NCBI RefSeq assembly: GCF_027925025.1
Contig: NZ_AP027058.1
Location: 992,001 to 1,056,000 of the forward strand
Length of the DNA: 64,000 nucleotides
DNA from: Limnohabitans sp. MORI2
Lineage (GTDB): Bacteria; Pseudomonadota; Gammaproteobacteria; Burkholderiales; Burkholderiaceae_C
Reading direction: 5' to 3'
Within the stretch, counting starts at the first letter, position 1; each line of letters opens with the position of its first letter. The notes under the pieces are model-generated. The model was not told where the DNA came from. It searched no databases and worked only from the letters and a program-made list of their open reading frames with translations. Below are positions 18,161 to 27,073 of this stretch, piece by piece. Both the position numbers and the translations under genes were made by a program.

Positions 18161-18685
18161 AAGCGTGACATCACCCAGATGAATGCCTAACTTGGTCATG
18201 CGGGCTTTGTTCAGCATCACGCGGTCATTCATCAAATACATCCAATCATCCATTTGCACATTCAGGATGCGCCCGCCCACTGGCAAGGCGAGTGTGTAGC
18301 GCCAATTGAAACTATTACCTTTGATCTGTCCCTCTGCCGTGCCCACCACATCGTCTGCGGTGCCTGTATACCTGCCATCATTTTTCTGAGTGAGCTTCCA
18401 CACGCGCTTTTCTTGTGTGCCGTCAGAGTACACAAAATCCTCATCCAATATGCCTTGGTCGTTTTGCCAATCACATTGCATTTTGACTGTGAACCGCTTC
18501 ACCACTTTGCCGTTGCGGTCGGTGAAGATGCCCCATGCGTCGACGATGCCGTTGAAGTAGCTTCGCAAGTCGAGCTCAGGCTTTTGGTCTGCGTAATCAT
18601 CAACAGTGGCGCTTGCACAACCACTCAGATGCGTCACGGCGGCCGTACTGGCCATACCACTGATTAAGAGCATTCGACGGTTCAT
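18140..18685 (-). CDS. DUF3833 lipoprotein
   Basis: A 181-residue predicted lipoprotein: a short basic N-terminus, a hydrophobic stretch and the lipobox LSGC near residue 21, then the DUF3833 domain (LRSYFNGIVDAWGIFTDRNG and MDDWMYLMNDRVM). The family resembles lipocalin-like envelope proteins; its function is unknown. It overlaps DUF2878 upstream by four bases and the regulator gene downstream (convergent) by 21 bases. DUF3833 genes are recalled from other photolyase/LitR clusters. Confidence 0.88.
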   Translation of the reverse strand: MNRRMLLISGMASTAAVTHLSGCASATVDDYADQKPELDLRSYFNGIVDAWGIFTDRNGKVVKRFTVKMQCDWQNDQGILDEDFVYSDGTQEKRVWKLTQKNDGRYTGTADDVVGTAEGQIKGNSFNWRYTLALPVGGRILNVQMDDWMYLMNDRVMLNKARMTKLGIHLGDVTLSFMKRA

Positions 18686-19209
18686 TGAGTTTGACCTTGA
18701 GGTGATGTGAAAAGTTGTTTGGCCATGTAGACCAAGGCGGGTAGTGCCATCATCCAAGCTATAGCAAGTGCCATGATGTGAATGCGAGAGCCATCAAAAG
18801 ATGCAGCACCTAGTTGAGCTCCAGCATAGTAAGTGAGTGGGCCAAATACCAGTCCAGTCAACCCACTGACCCACAAAGGCAAAGACTGAAGAAAAGACAA
18901 CGAAGAATTCAATGTCATGCCAAATAAAACCCAAAGTAGCCACAGCCAAAATGGACTTAAAAAAGCCAACGACCAACCATAAAACTGGATGACTGACGAC
19001 ACTTGCAGCATGCTGTCAACCCCAATACCCATCGCCAACGCAATGGCTGCCATTTTGAGTTCTTGCGAGGCTTTGGGGGCGTAGGCTAAATGCAGGCCTG
19101 CAAGTGTCAGACCATAGATGAGGGCAGGAATCTCTAGCGCACGGCCTACGCCTGCGATGCAAAACCACCACGCAGTTTGAAATCCAAGAGCATTGATGAT
19201 GGGGTGCAT
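18682..19209 (-). CDS. DUF2878 membrane protein
   Basis: A 175-residue hydrophobic protein with about five transmembrane segments and the DUF2878 features FQTAWWFCIAGVGR, MGIGVDSMLQVS and FWLWLLWVLFGMTLNSSL. Function unknown. It forms a coupled two-gene unit with the DUF3833 lipoprotein, converging on the plus-strand part of the island. The 67 bases upstream to the arsenic operon show no clear operator. Confidence 0.83.
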   Translation of the reverse strand: MHPIINALGFQTAWWFCIAGVGRALEIPALIYGLTLAGLHLAYAPKASQELKMAAIALAMGIGVDSMLQVSSVIQFYGWSLAFLSPFWLWLLWVLFGMTLNSSLSFLQSLPLWVSGLTGLVFGPLTYYAGAQLGAASFDGSRIHIMALAIAWMMALPALVYMAKQLFTSPQGQTQ

Positions 19210-19276
19210 GCCTCATTTTAAAAATTTAGGCAAGCATATGTGCTGTGAGGGTATTCTTCCCATCCTTGCAAGCAGA

Positions 19277-20311
19277 TCAGTGGCTTGGTTCCTTGCTGAG
19301 TTCGTACCAGCGTTTACTGCGGTTGACTACATGCACCACCAATAGCATCACAGGTACTTCAATCAGCACCCCCACAACCGTGGCCAATGCTGCGCCTGAC
19401 TCAAAGCCAAACAGGCTGATCGCAGCGGCCACTGCGAGTTCGAAGAAGTTAGAGGCCCCAATCAGTGCGGAAGGACAAGCCACGCTGTGCGATTCACCAA
19501 ATGCGCGGTTCATGACATAGGCCAGTGCCGAGTTGAACAGCACCTGAATCAAGATCGGCACGGCCAACAGCGCGATGACCAAAGGCTGCTTCAAAATCGC
19601 CTTGCCTTGAAACGCAAACAACAACACCAAGGTGGCCAACAGCGCAGCAATTGACCACGGGCCAATCTGCGCCATGACTGCGTCAAACTTTTCTGGCCCT
19701 TTGGCCAACAGCGCTTTGCGAATGAGCTGCGCTAACACCACGGGAATGACGATGTACAACACCACCGAGGTGATGAGCGTGTCCCACGGCACGATGATGG
19801 CGGACAGCCCCAAAAGAAAAGCTACCAGCGGTGCAAACGCCACCACCATGATGGCGTCATTCAACGCCACTTGCGACAAGGTGAACAAAGGGTGGCCGTT
19901 GGTGAGTCGGCTCCACACAAATACCATGGCTGTGCAAGGCGCAGCGGCCAGCAAGATGAGGCCCGCGATGTAGCTGTCAATCTGCTCGGCAGGCAAGAGC
20001 GGTGCAAACAAGTACCGAATGAAAAACCAGCCCAGCAACGCCATCGAAAACGGCTTGACCAACCAGTTCACAAACAGCGTCACGCCAATGCCTTTGATGT
20101 GTTGGCGTACCTCATGCAAAGCACCAAAGTCCACCTTGATGAGCATGGGAATGATCATCACCCAAATCAGCAAGCCCACAGGCAAGTTGACTTGCGCGTA
20201 CTCCAAGCTACCAATGGCTTGAAACAACTCAGGCTGCCACTGGCCCAGTGCGATGCCCACCACAATGCAAATGGCCACCCAGGCGGTGAGGTAGCGTTCA
20301 AAGAAGTTCAT
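19277..20311 (-). CDS. acr3: ACR3-family arsenite efflux transporter
   Basis: A 344-residue inner membrane protein with about ten transmembrane helices. The Acr3 signature cysteine lies in LLAAAPCTAMVFVWS near residue 125, with LSQVALNDAIMV after it. Acr3 expels arsenite using the proton motive force. It is the last gene of the arsR-DUF6428-arsC-acr3 operon and its start overlaps the arsC stop by four bases, so reduction and export are coupled. Confidence 0.94.
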   Translation of the reverse strand: MNFFERYLTAWVAICIVVGIALGQWQPELFQAIGSLEYAQVNLPVGLLIWVMIIPMLIKVDFGALHEVRQHIKGIGVTLFVNWLVKPFSMALLGWFFIRYLFAPLLPAEQIDSYIAGLILLAAAPCTAMVFVWSRLTNGHPLFTLSQVALNDAIMVVAFAPLVAFLLGLSAIIVPWDTLITSVVLYIVIPVVLAQLIRKALLAKGPEKFDAVMAQIGPWSIAALLATLVLLFAFQGKAILKQPLVIALLAVPILIQVLFNSALAYVMNRAFGESHSVACPSALIGASNFFELAVAAAISLFGFESGAALATVVGVLIEVPVMLLVVHVVNRSKRWYELSKEPSH

Positions 20312-20820
20312 GCGGCATCCTTGCTGAGTTCACGGGCTGTGTGTTGCAACATGGCTTTTTGCAGCTTGTCAGCGGGTAAGTCGACCAGCAGTTGTAAGCG
20401 CTTTTGAATCAGATACAGGGTGTTGCGAAAGGCTTGCAGTTGGTCTTCCTCCGTACCTTCTACAGCTGAAGGGTCGGCGTAACCCCAGTGTGCGGTGGCG
20501 GGTTGGCCTGGCCAATAGGGGCACACTTCGCCTGCGGCGTTGTCGCACACGGTGATGACCAAGTCCATATGCGGTGCCTCAGGCTTGGCAAACTCGTCCC
20601 AGCTTTTGCTGCTGAGGTAAGAGGTGTCAATGCCCGCTGCCTTTAACACTTGCAGCCCCAGTGGGTTGGGCTGCTGGTTTTCACGTGGGCTGCTGCCCGC
20701 TGAATAGGCTTTGAAGCGTGTGCCGCTGGCACCCGTGGCCATGTGGTTGAGCAAGGCTTCCGACAAGATGCTGCGGGCGGAGTTGTGCGTGCACAAGAAG
20801 AGGACGTTCAAGGGGGTCAT
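20308..20820 (-). CDS. arsC: Arsenate reductase, low-molecular-weight phosphatase type
   Basis: A 170-residue enzyme with the P-loop CTHNSARS at residues 10-17 and the downstream cysteine pair VITVCDNAAGEVCPYWPG near 85-95, as in ArsC enzymes that use thioredoxin or mycothiol-like reductants. It reduces arsenate to arsenite for export by Acr3. It sits 53 bases after the DUF6428 gene. Confidence 0.92.
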   Translation of the reverse strand: MTPLNVLFLCTHNSARSILSEALLNHMATGASGTRFKAYSAGSSPRENQQPNPLGLQVLKAAGIDTSYLSSKSWDEFAKPEAPHMDLVITVCDNAAGEVCPYWPGQPATAHWGYADPSAVEGTEEDQLQAFRNTLYLIQKRLQLLVDLPADKLQKAMLQHTARELSKDAA

Positions 20821-20873
20821 GGTGTGTATCGGTGAAGGGTGGTACAGATGTGAGTTTGAAGATCAGCCAGCGC

Positions 20874-21389
20874 TTAGCAGCAGCCACCGCCGGGCGTGCA
20901 ACAAGCGCCTGCTTTGACGCGTGGTTTGTCAGACGTTGCGACAGAGGTAACAGGCTCCGCGGCAGCAGTGGCTGCAGGGGTGCAACACAAGTCCATGGCC
21001 AAGCAGGCGGTGTGTTTGAGGCCAGTGGTCAGAGTCAAGGTGTGTCCATCGCTGCTGCCAGCGCTGACGGGGTATTGCGACACTACGCCCGATTCGTGCT
21101 CAATCTCCACAGGCAAATCGAGCGAAGGAAGTACATCGCCCGCAATACGCAATATGCTGGCCAGTTTGCTGGTCTCTAAGCGGTGGTCCACATCGCTGTA
21201 CACCCAGGTTTGCAACAGGCAGCTCTCAGTTTTTCGGCGTGTACCACCGCAATCCATGAAGTTCTTAGTCACGTGACCTACTTCGGTGATGTGAAAGTGC
21301 GGCGCAATTGCCTCACCGTTTGGCAGCACGATGCACAAAGCTTGGTTGGGATGGGCTTCTAGCAAGCCTAAAAATTGTTCGACGTTCAT
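20874..21389 (-). CDS. DUF6428 protein with a cysteine-rich tail
   Basis: A 171-residue protein whose first 100 residues match the DUF6428 family of ars operons (LPNGEAIAPHFHITEVGHVT and FMDCGGTRRKTESCLLQTWV). The C-terminal 60 residues are an Ala/Pro/Thr-rich linker with three CC pairs (LCCTP, ACCTP, GGCC). The tail could bind As(III) or another soft metal; this is inference. ATG at 21389 was preferred over an in-frame codon nine residues upstream. Located between arsR and arsC. Confidence 0.85.
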   Translation of the reverse strand: MNVEQFLGLLEAHPNQALCIVLPNGEAIAPHFHITEVGHVTKNFMDCGGTRRKTESCLLQTWVYSDVDHRLETSKLASILRIAGDVLPSLDLPVEIEHESGVVSQYPVSAGSSDGHTLTLTTGLKHTACLAMDLCCTPAATAAAEPVTSVATSDKPRVKAGACCTPGGGCC

Positions 21390-21406
21390 GTTTTTCCTTG
21401 GGTAGA

Positions 21407-21748
21407 TCAGCAGCAAACTTTGGCGGTTTCAGGCACCACAGCACACGATTGGCCTTGGCAGCAATCTTGGGTGAGGTAGGTGAGCAGGTCGTTCATGCGT
21501 GCAAACTCGGCGCGGTAAATCAGGTTGCGGCCGCTAGCTTCGACACTCACCAAGCCTGCATGGCTCAGGGCTTTGAGGTGAAACGACAAAGCGCTGGGGG
21601 CCAAGTCAAGCATGGCGGCCAAGGCGCTGGGGGTGAGTCCCTCTGTGCCGGCTACCACCAGAGCCCGAAAAGCCCGCAAACGCTGGCCTTGCGCCAAGGC
21701 TGCCAGAGCTTCAACCACTTGCGTTTCTGGAATCTTGTGTTTTTTCAT
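21407..21748 (-). CDS. arsR: ArsR-family arsenic-responsive repressor
   Basis: A 113-residue winged-helix repressor with LTPSALAAMLDLAPSALSFH as the DNA-reading region and HLKALSHAGLVSVEASGRN as the wing. Cysteines cluster at the C-terminus (QDCCQGQSC and the final VCC), an As(III) site placed as in C-terminal-type ArsR proteins rather than in the E. coli helix. It heads the arsenic operon and is divergent from pstS, a sensible neighbour because arsenate enters through phosphate systems. Confidence 0.93.
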   Translation of the reverse strand: MKKHKIPETQVVEALAALAQGQRLRAFRALVVAGTEGLTPSALAAMLDLAPSALSFHLKALSHAGLVSVEASGRNLIYRAEFARMNDLLTYLTQDCCQGQSCAVVPETAKVCC

Positions 21749-21783
21749 ATTTCAATAATACTTGAAATATTGAAGTGTTTAAG

Positions 21784-21809
21784 CGTCATATTTGTCACAG
21801 TTTCGTCAC
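21784..21809 (+). promoter_or_regulatory. PhoB box upstream of pstS
   Basis: Three half-sites: CGTCAT (21784), TGTCAC (21793) and CGTCAC (21804), spaced 9 and 11 bp. The last pair fits the 11-bp PhoB repeat. The box ends 47 bases before the pstS ATG. The same 9+11 geometry recurs upstream of ppk1. Confidence 0.85.
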
Positions 21810-21856
21810 AATGGCTAGCTAAAGTCACAGTTGTTCTAACCAATTGAAGGAATCTC

Positions 21857-22888
21857 ATGAACACGAAGCGCACATTTATCAAGTCTGTGGCTGCCGCGGC
21901 TTTTGCCACGTTGGCCATGGGCTCAGCCTTCGCAGCCGACATCACTGGCGCAGGCGCGACTTTCCCTTTTCCTATTTATGCCAAGTGGGCTGAAGGCTAC
22001 AAAGCCGCCACTGGCAACGGCTTGAACTACCAATCCATTGGTTCTTCAGGCGGTATCCGTCAAATCAAAGCCAAAACTGTGACGTTTGGCGCATCTGACG
22101 CCCCCATGTCTGGTGAAGACCTCGAAAAAGAAGGCTTGGTGCAATTTCCAGCCATCATCGGTGGCACTGTGCCTGTGGTGAACCTCGAAGGCTTCAAGCC
22201 AGGCGAATTGCGCGTGACGGGCCCCGTGTTGGCTGACATGTTCTTGGGCAAGATTGCCAACTGGAACGACCCCAAAATCGCCGCGTTGAATCCAGGCAAG
22301 AAGTTGCCTGACCAAGCCATCACCGTGGTGCACCGCGCTGACGGTTCAGGCACCACCTTCAACTTCACCGACTACTTGACAAGTATCAGCAAAGACTGGG
22401 CAGATAGCGTGGGTAAAGGTGCTGCTGTGAAGTGGCCAGCCTCTACCTCTGTGGGTGGCAAGGGCAACGAAGGCGTGGCCGCTAACGTCAACCGCGTTAA
22501 AGGTTCTGTGGGCTATGTGGAATACGCCTACGTGAAGAAAAACAACATGACCTTCATGCAGTTGCAAAACGCCGATGGCAAATATGTGGCTCCTGATGAT
22601 TTGACATTTGCCTCAGCTGCTGCAGGCGCAGACTGGCTCAAAGTGCCAGGCATGGGCGTATCGATGGTCAACGCCAAGGGTGCCAACAGCTGGCCCATCA
22701 GCACGGCATCTTTCATCTTGATGCACAAGCAACCCACTGACAAAGCGGCAGCCGCTGAAGCCTTGAAGTTTTTCGACTGGGCTTTCATGAACGGTAAGAA
22801 GATGGCGCAAGACCTCGACTACGTGGCGCTGCCCGACAGCTTGACAACTCAGATTCGCGCGAAGGTGTGGACGCAAATTCAAAAGTGA
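21857..22888 (+). CDS. pstS: Phosphate ABC transporter, periplasmic binding protein
   Basis: A 343-residue secreted phosphate binder. A signal peptide ends at GSAFA-AD near residue 27. The mature N-terminus ITGAGATFPFPIYAKW and the phosphate-contacting segments IGSSGGIRQI and HRADGSGTTFNFTDYL are standard. It delivers phosphate to PstCA. A Pho box lies upstream and a hairpin follows the gene, consistent with strong, inducible expression relative to the rest of the operon. Confidence 0.97.
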   Translation: MNTKRTFIKSVAAAAFATLAMGSAFAADITGAGATFPFPIYAKWAEGYKAATGNGLNYQSIGSSGGIRQIKAKTVTFGASDAPMSGEDLEKEGLVQFPAIIGGTVPVVNLEGFKPGELRVTGPVLADMFLGKIANWNDPKIAALNPGKKLPDQAITVVHRADGSGTTFNFTDYLTSISKDWADSVGKGAAVKWPASTSVGGKGNEGVAANVNRVKGSVGYVEYAYVKKNNMTFMQLQNADGKYVAPDDLTFASAAAGADWLKVPGMGVSMVNAKGANSWPISTASFILMHKQPTDKAAAAEALKFFDWAFMNGKKMAQDLDYVALPDSLTTQIRAKVWTQIQK

Positions 22889-22909
22889 TTTGAATTGAAA
22901 GCAAGATCT

Positions 22910-22937
22910 CCGTCGGTTGCCAAATCAGCACCGACGG
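22910..22937 (+). terminator. Hairpin between pstS and pstC (probable attenuator)
   Basis: CCGTCGGT and ACCGACGG form an 8-bp perfect stem with a 12-base loop. It is followed by a short T-containing stretch, not a long U run, so partial termination or protection of the pstS message is more likely than full termination. Confidence 0.65.
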
Positions 22938-22986
22938 ATTTCAGTTTTAAGAGATACAGCATGTTTCAATGGGTCAAAGGTTTGAC

Positions 22987-23979
22987 ATGAGCACACAGAA
23001 TCTAACGCAGCAAGACAGCAATCAAATCGTCAGTGACGAGATGATTGCCATTGCCAAGAAGCAACGCGTGCAAGACTTTTTCTTTCACCGCGTCACGCAA
23101 GCGTTTTCATTGCTGGTGCTGGTGGCTTTGTTGGGCATCATCATCTCTTTGTTCATCAACGCGTGGCCCACGTTTGAGCGTTTCGGATTTCACTTCTTGT
23201 GGCATGTCGAGTGGGACATCATCAACGAAGACTTTGGTGCAGCCATTGCCATCGTGGGCACGGTGGCCAGTGCCAGCATTGCGTTGTTGATTGCCGTACC
23301 TTTGGCCTTTGGTGTGGCCGTGTTCTTGACCGAGACTTGCCCCGTGTGGCTGCGCCGCCCGCTGGGAACCGCCATTGAATTGCTGGCCGCTGTGCCGTCC
23401 ATCATCTACGGCATGTTTGGTTTGTTTGTGTTTGCCCCATTGTTTGCCGACCATTTGCAAGTGCCTTTGCAAAATGTGTTGGGCGGTATGCCTGTGGTGG
23501 GCTTCTTGTTTGGTGGCGCGACCAACGGCATGGGCATCTTGGCGGCTGGCATTGTGTTGGCTTTTATGGTGCTGCCGTTTGTAGCCGCTGTGATGCGCGA
23601 TGTGTTTGAAATCACGCCGCCCATCCTGCGCGAGTCGGCTTATGGTTTGGGTTGCACCACTTGGGAAGTGGTGCGCAAGGTGGTGTTGCCGTACACACAA
23701 AAAGGCGTGATCGGCGGCATCATGCTGGGGCTAGGTCGTGCCTTGGGTGAAACCATGGCGGTGACATTTGTGATTGGTAACGCCAACCGCATGCCCACCT
23801 CCTTGTTCTCGCCCGGTACGTCGATCGCATCGGTGTTGGCCAACGAATTTGGCGAGGCCGAGGCCTTGCATTTCTCCACCTTGTTTGCGTTGGGCTTTTT
23901 GCTGTTTGTCATCACCTTTGTGGTGTTGGCCATGGCCAAGGTCATGATTCTTCGTGCTGAAAAAGCCAAAGGCAACTAA
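22987..23979 (+). CDS. pstC: Phosphate ABC transporter permease PstC
   Basis: A 330-residue inner membrane permease with six predicted helices and the ABC-permease loop (RESAYGLGCTTWEVVRKVVL). EAA-type residues and MFGLFVFAPLF are typical of PstC. ATG at 22987 has AAAGG six bases upstream; an in-frame ATG at 22969 is the alternative. It is followed after nine bases by pstA. It forms the channel with PstA. Confidence 0.95.
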   Translation: MSTQNLTQQDSNQIVSDEMIAIAKKQRVQDFFFHRVTQAFSLLVLVALLGIIISLFINAWPTFERFGFHFLWHVEWDIINEDFGAAIAIVGTVASASIALLIAVPLAFGVAVFLTETCPVWLRRPLGTAIELLAAVPSIIYGMFGLFVFAPLFADHLQVPLQNVLGGMPVVGFLFGGATNGMGILAAGIVLAFMVLPFVAAVMRDVFEITPPILRESAYGLGCTTWEVVRKVVLPYTQKGVIGGIMLGLGRALGETMAVTFVIGNANRMPTSLFSPGTSIASVLANEFGEAEALHFSTLFALGFLLFVITFVVLAMAKVMILRAEKAKGN

Positions 23980-23988
23980 GAGGTTTTT

Positions 23989-24843
23989 ATGGACATGAAC
24001 AAACAGCTTTACATGAAGCGCCGCATCACCAGCTTGCTGGGCTTGGCGTTTTCAATGGCCGCTATGGCCGTCGGCCTAGCCGTGTTGCTTTGGATTTTGT
24101 ATGTGTTGTTCTCCAACGGCCTGTCAGCCTTGGATGCCAACTTGCTCACCAGCGACACCCCTGCACCCGGCACAGAAGGGGGTGGCTTGCGCAATGCGAT
24201 TGTGGGCAGCTTGATGATTGTGGGCTTGACCGTGTTGGTCTCGACGCCCGTAGGTATCTTGGCTGGCATCTACCTCACCGAGTACGGTGACGAAAGCAAA
24301 ACCGCTGAGCTGACCCGCTTTGTGACCGACATCATGTTGTCTGCACCTTCTATCGTGCTCGGCTTGTTTGTATACGCCATCGCAGTGGCCACGGTCGGTA
24401 ACTTCTCTGGCTACGCCGGTAGCTTGGCCCTGTCGCTCATTGCCGTGCCCGTGGTCATGCGCACCACCGAAAACATGCTGCGCTTGGTGCCTGGCAGTTT
24501 GCGCGAAGCTGCATTTGCTTTAGGCGCACCCCGCTGGAAAGTATCGACCTTCATCACCTTGCGCGCAGCCAAGAGCGGCGTGATGACCGGCTTGTTGTTG
24601 GCGGTGGCTCGCATCAGTGGCGAAACAGCACCTTTGCTGTTCACTGCACTGAACAACCAATTCTTCAGCACCAATATGGGCGCACCGATGGCCAACTTGC
24701 CTGTGGTGATTTTCCAGTTCGCCATGAGCCCTTATGACAACTGGGTGCGCTTGGCTTGGGCCGGTGCCTTGTTAATCACGTTGACCGTGTTGGTACTCAA
24801 CATCTTGGCGCGTGTGTTCTTCCGCGAAAAAGTCAGCTCCTAA
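23989..24843 (+). CDS. pstA: Phosphate ABC transporter permease PstA
   Basis: A 284-residue permease with six predicted helices and the cytoplasmic ABC contact loop REAAFALGAPRWKVSTFITL. The segment LSAPSIVLGLFVYA is typical of PstA. It pairs with PstC to form the membrane channel of the high-affinity phosphate importer. The spacing to both neighbours is under 20 bases. Confidence 0.95.
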   Translation: MDMNKQLYMKRRITSLLGLAFSMAAMAVGLAVLLWILYVLFSNGLSALDANLLTSDTPAPGTEGGGLRNAIVGSLMIVGLTVLVSTPVGILAGIYLTEYGDESKTAELTRFVTDIMLSAPSIVLGLFVYAIAVATVGNFSGYAGSLALSLIAVPVVMRTTENMLRLVPGSLREAAFALGAPRWKVSTFITLRAAKSGVMTGLLLAVARISGETAPLLFTALNNQFFSTNMGAPMANLPVVIFQFAMSPYDNWVRLAWAGALLITLTVLVLNILARVFFREKVSS

Positions 24844-24861
24844 TTTCAATCGGATTTCAAA

Positions 24862-25638
24862 ATGCCTGAAAACAAACCAGCACCCAAAAACGCCATCGAA
24901 GTTCGTGACTTGAACTTCTTTTATGGCAAGTTCCAAGGCTTGCGTAATGTCACGATGGACATTGCTGAGCGCAAAGTGACTGCTTTCATTGGCCCATCAG
25001 GTTGCGGCAAATCCACTTTGTTGCGCACCTTGAACCGCATGTACAGCTTGTACCCAGGCCAGCGTGCCGAAGGCGAAATTAACTTTTACGGCCAAAACAT
25101 TCTCGACCCCAAGCAAGATTTGAACTTGCTGCGTGCCCGTATTGGCATGGTGTTTCAAAAACCAACGCCGTTCCCCATGACGATTTACGACAACATCGCC
25201 TTTGGCGTGCGTTTGTACGAAAACCTCAGCAAGACCGAAATGGATGAACGCGTCGAGTGGGCCTTGACCAAAGCGGCCTTGTGGACCGAGGTGAAAGACA
25301 AGCTCGGTCAAAACGGTTTGTCGCTCTCAGGTGGTCAGCAACAGCGTTTGTGCATAGCACGCAGCGTGGCCGTGAAGCCTTCGGTCTTGCTGTTGGACGA
25401 GCCCACCTCGGCGCTCGACCCCATTTCGACTGGCAAAGTGGAAGAGTTGGTGCATGAGTTGAAAGCCGAATACACCATCGCCATCGTGACCCACAACATG
25501 CAGCAAGCCGCACGTTGCAGCGACTACACCGCTTACATGTATTTGGGCGAATTGGTGGAGTTTGGCGAGACAGAGCAAATTTTCTTCAAGCCCAACAAGA
25601 CCGCCACAGAAGACTACATCACTGGCCGCTTCGGCTAA
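24862..25638 (+). CDS. pstB: Phosphate ABC transporter ATPase
   Basis: A 258-residue ABC ATPase: Walker [10 protein letters not shown] near residue 51, Q-loop [10 protein letters not shown], signature [14 protein letters not shown], Walker [14 protein letters not shown] and the switch His in [11 protein letters not shown]. The [12 protein letters not shown] stretch is diagnostic of PstB. It powers phosphate import and, in the family, contributes to PhoR signalling through PhoU. Confidence 0.97.
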   Translation: MPENKPAPKNAIEVRDLNFFYGKFQGLRNVTMDIAERKVTAFIGPSGCGKSTLLRTLNRMYSLYPGQRAEGEINFYGQNILDPKQDLNLLRARIGMVFQKPTPFPMTIYDNIAFGVRLYENLSKTEMDERVEWALTKAALWTEVKDKLGQNGLSLSGGQQQRLCIARSVAVKPSVLLLDEPTSALDPISTGKVEELVHELKAEYTIAIVTHNMQQAARCSDYTAYMYLGELVEFGETEQIFFKPNKTATEDYITGRFG

Positions 25639-25650
25639 TAGGAGAACACC

Positions 25651-26352
25651 ATGCCAGAAAAACACCTGTCCTCACAGTTTGATTCCGACCTCAACAACAT
25701 CTCCTCGCACGTGATGGAGTTGGGGGGGTTGGTGGAGTCCCAAATTCGCCAAGCCATTTTGGCCTTGTCTCAGTTCAGCCCAGAGGCTGCTGAAGATGTG
25801 TTGGTGACAGAAAACAAAGTCAACCACCTTGAGGTTGAAATTGATCGTGAAATTGCCTCTGTTATTGGCCGTCGCCAACCGACAGCACGTGATTTGCGTT
25901 TGCTCATGGCCATGTCCAAGACCACTGCTAACCTAGAGCGCGTGGGTGACGAAGCGGCCAAGATTGCACGCATGGTCAAGTCCATCATTGAAGGTTCAGC
26001 GCCCCGTTCACTGCCTTCGACCGATTTGCGCGTGTCTGCCGATTTGGCCTCTGGCTTGTTGCGCAAAGCGTTGGATGCGTTTGCACGTTTGGATGTGCCG
26101 ATGGCAGTCAGCATCTTGCGTGAAGACAACGAGATTGACAAAGAGTTCGATGGTTTCGTTCGCAAGCTCATCACTTACATGATGGAAGACCCACGCACCA
26201 TCTCGGCCAGTTTGGATTTGCTGTTCATCGCCAAAGCAATTGAGCGCATTGGTGATCACTCCAAAAACATTGCTGAGTTCATCATTTACATCGTCAAGGG
26301 TGAAGACGTGCGTCACACGCCACTGGCCGATGTTGAATCGTCCATGAGTTGA
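25651..26352 (+). CDS. phoU: Phosphate signalling protein PhoU
   Basis: A 233-residue all-helical protein made of two PhoU repeats. Metal-binding motifs of the E/DxxxD kind are seen in TTANLERVGDEAAKIA near residue 95 and AIERIGDHSKNIAEF near 200. It links PstB to PhoR and keeps the Pho response off when phosphate is plentiful. A good ribosome binding site (AGGAG) precedes the ATG. Confidence 0.96.
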   Translation: MPEKHLSSQFDSDLNNISSHVMELGGLVESQIRQAILALSQFSPEAAEDVLVTENKVNHLEVEIDREIASVIGRRQPTARDLRLLMAMSKTTANLERVGDEAAKIARMVKSIIEGSAPRSLPSTDLRVSADLASGLLRKALDAFARLDVPMAVSILREDNEIDKEFDGFVRKLITYMMEDPRTISASLDLLFIAKAIERIGDHSKNIAEFIIYIVKGEDVRHTPLADVESSMS

Positions 26353-26369
26353 TTGAAAGTCGCCTCAAG

Positions 26370-27056
26370 ATGAAAACCGCACGCGTATTGGTAGTCGAGG
26401 ATGAATCCGCGATTGCCGAACTCATTGCCATCAATTTGCGCCACAACGGCATGCTGCCGATGTTGGCTGCTGACGGCGTGGCCGCGCAAAAGCACATCGA
26501 CGAGGTGTTGCCCGATGTGATTTTGTTGGACTGGATGTTGCCAGGTCAAAGCGGCATTGAGTTGGCGCGTCGTTGGCGTGCTGACCCGCGCACCAAAACC
26601 ACGCCCATCTTGATGCTCACTGCGCGTGGCGACGAGCCCGACAAAATTGCAGGCTTAGATGCCGGTGCAGACGACTACATCACCAAGCCTTTCTCGACCC
26701 AAGAGCTACTAGCGCGTATCCGTGCTGTGCTGCGTCGCCGCGCGCCAGAGCAAGCCAGCGACGTGGTGCGCATTGGCGGCTTGCAACTGGATGGCTCGAC
26801 ACACCGTGTGAGCTTCAATGATCAACCCATCAAACTGGGTCCTACAGAATTCAAATTGCTCAATTATTTGATGCACCACGCCGAGCGTGTGCACAGCAGA
26901 AGCCAATTGCTTGACCGTGTGTGGGGGGATCATGTGTTCATTGAAGAACGCACGGTCGATGTGCATGTCAAACGCTTGCGTGAAGCATTGGGTGAGGCAG
27001 GAAGCATGGTAGAGACAGTTCGTGGCGTAGGATACAGAATCACCCATCAAATTTAA
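26370..27056 (+). CDS. phoB: Phosphate regulon response regulator
   Basis: A 228-residue OmpR-family regulator with phosphoacceptor Asp54 (ILLDWMLPGQSG), Lys106 (TKPFS) and a C-terminal winged helix (LGPTEFKLLNYLM and RTVDVHVKRLREAL). It should bind the Pho boxes listed in this window. I chose the ATG at 26370; a TTG at 26349 overlaps the phoU stop. It is followed by phoR after 17 bases. Confidence 0.96.
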   Translation: MKTARVLVVEDESAIAELIAINLRHNGMLPMLAADGVAAQKHIDEVLPDVILLDWMLPGQSGIELARRWRADPRTKTTPILMLTARGDEPDKIAGLDAGADDYITKPFSTQELLARIRAVLRRRAPEQASDVVRIGGLQLDGSTHRVSFNDQPIKLGPTEFKLLNYLMHHAERVHSRSQLLDRVWGDHVFIEERTVDVHVKRLREALGEAGSMVETVRGVGYRITHQI

Positions 27057-27073
27057 ACCGATCTAAGGTTTCT

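Noticed and set aside
22961..22990. Ten-codon leader peptide before pstC
   Set aside because: ATG at 22961 opens a frame ending at 22990, but it lacks a ribosome site and overlaps the pstC start; probably chance.
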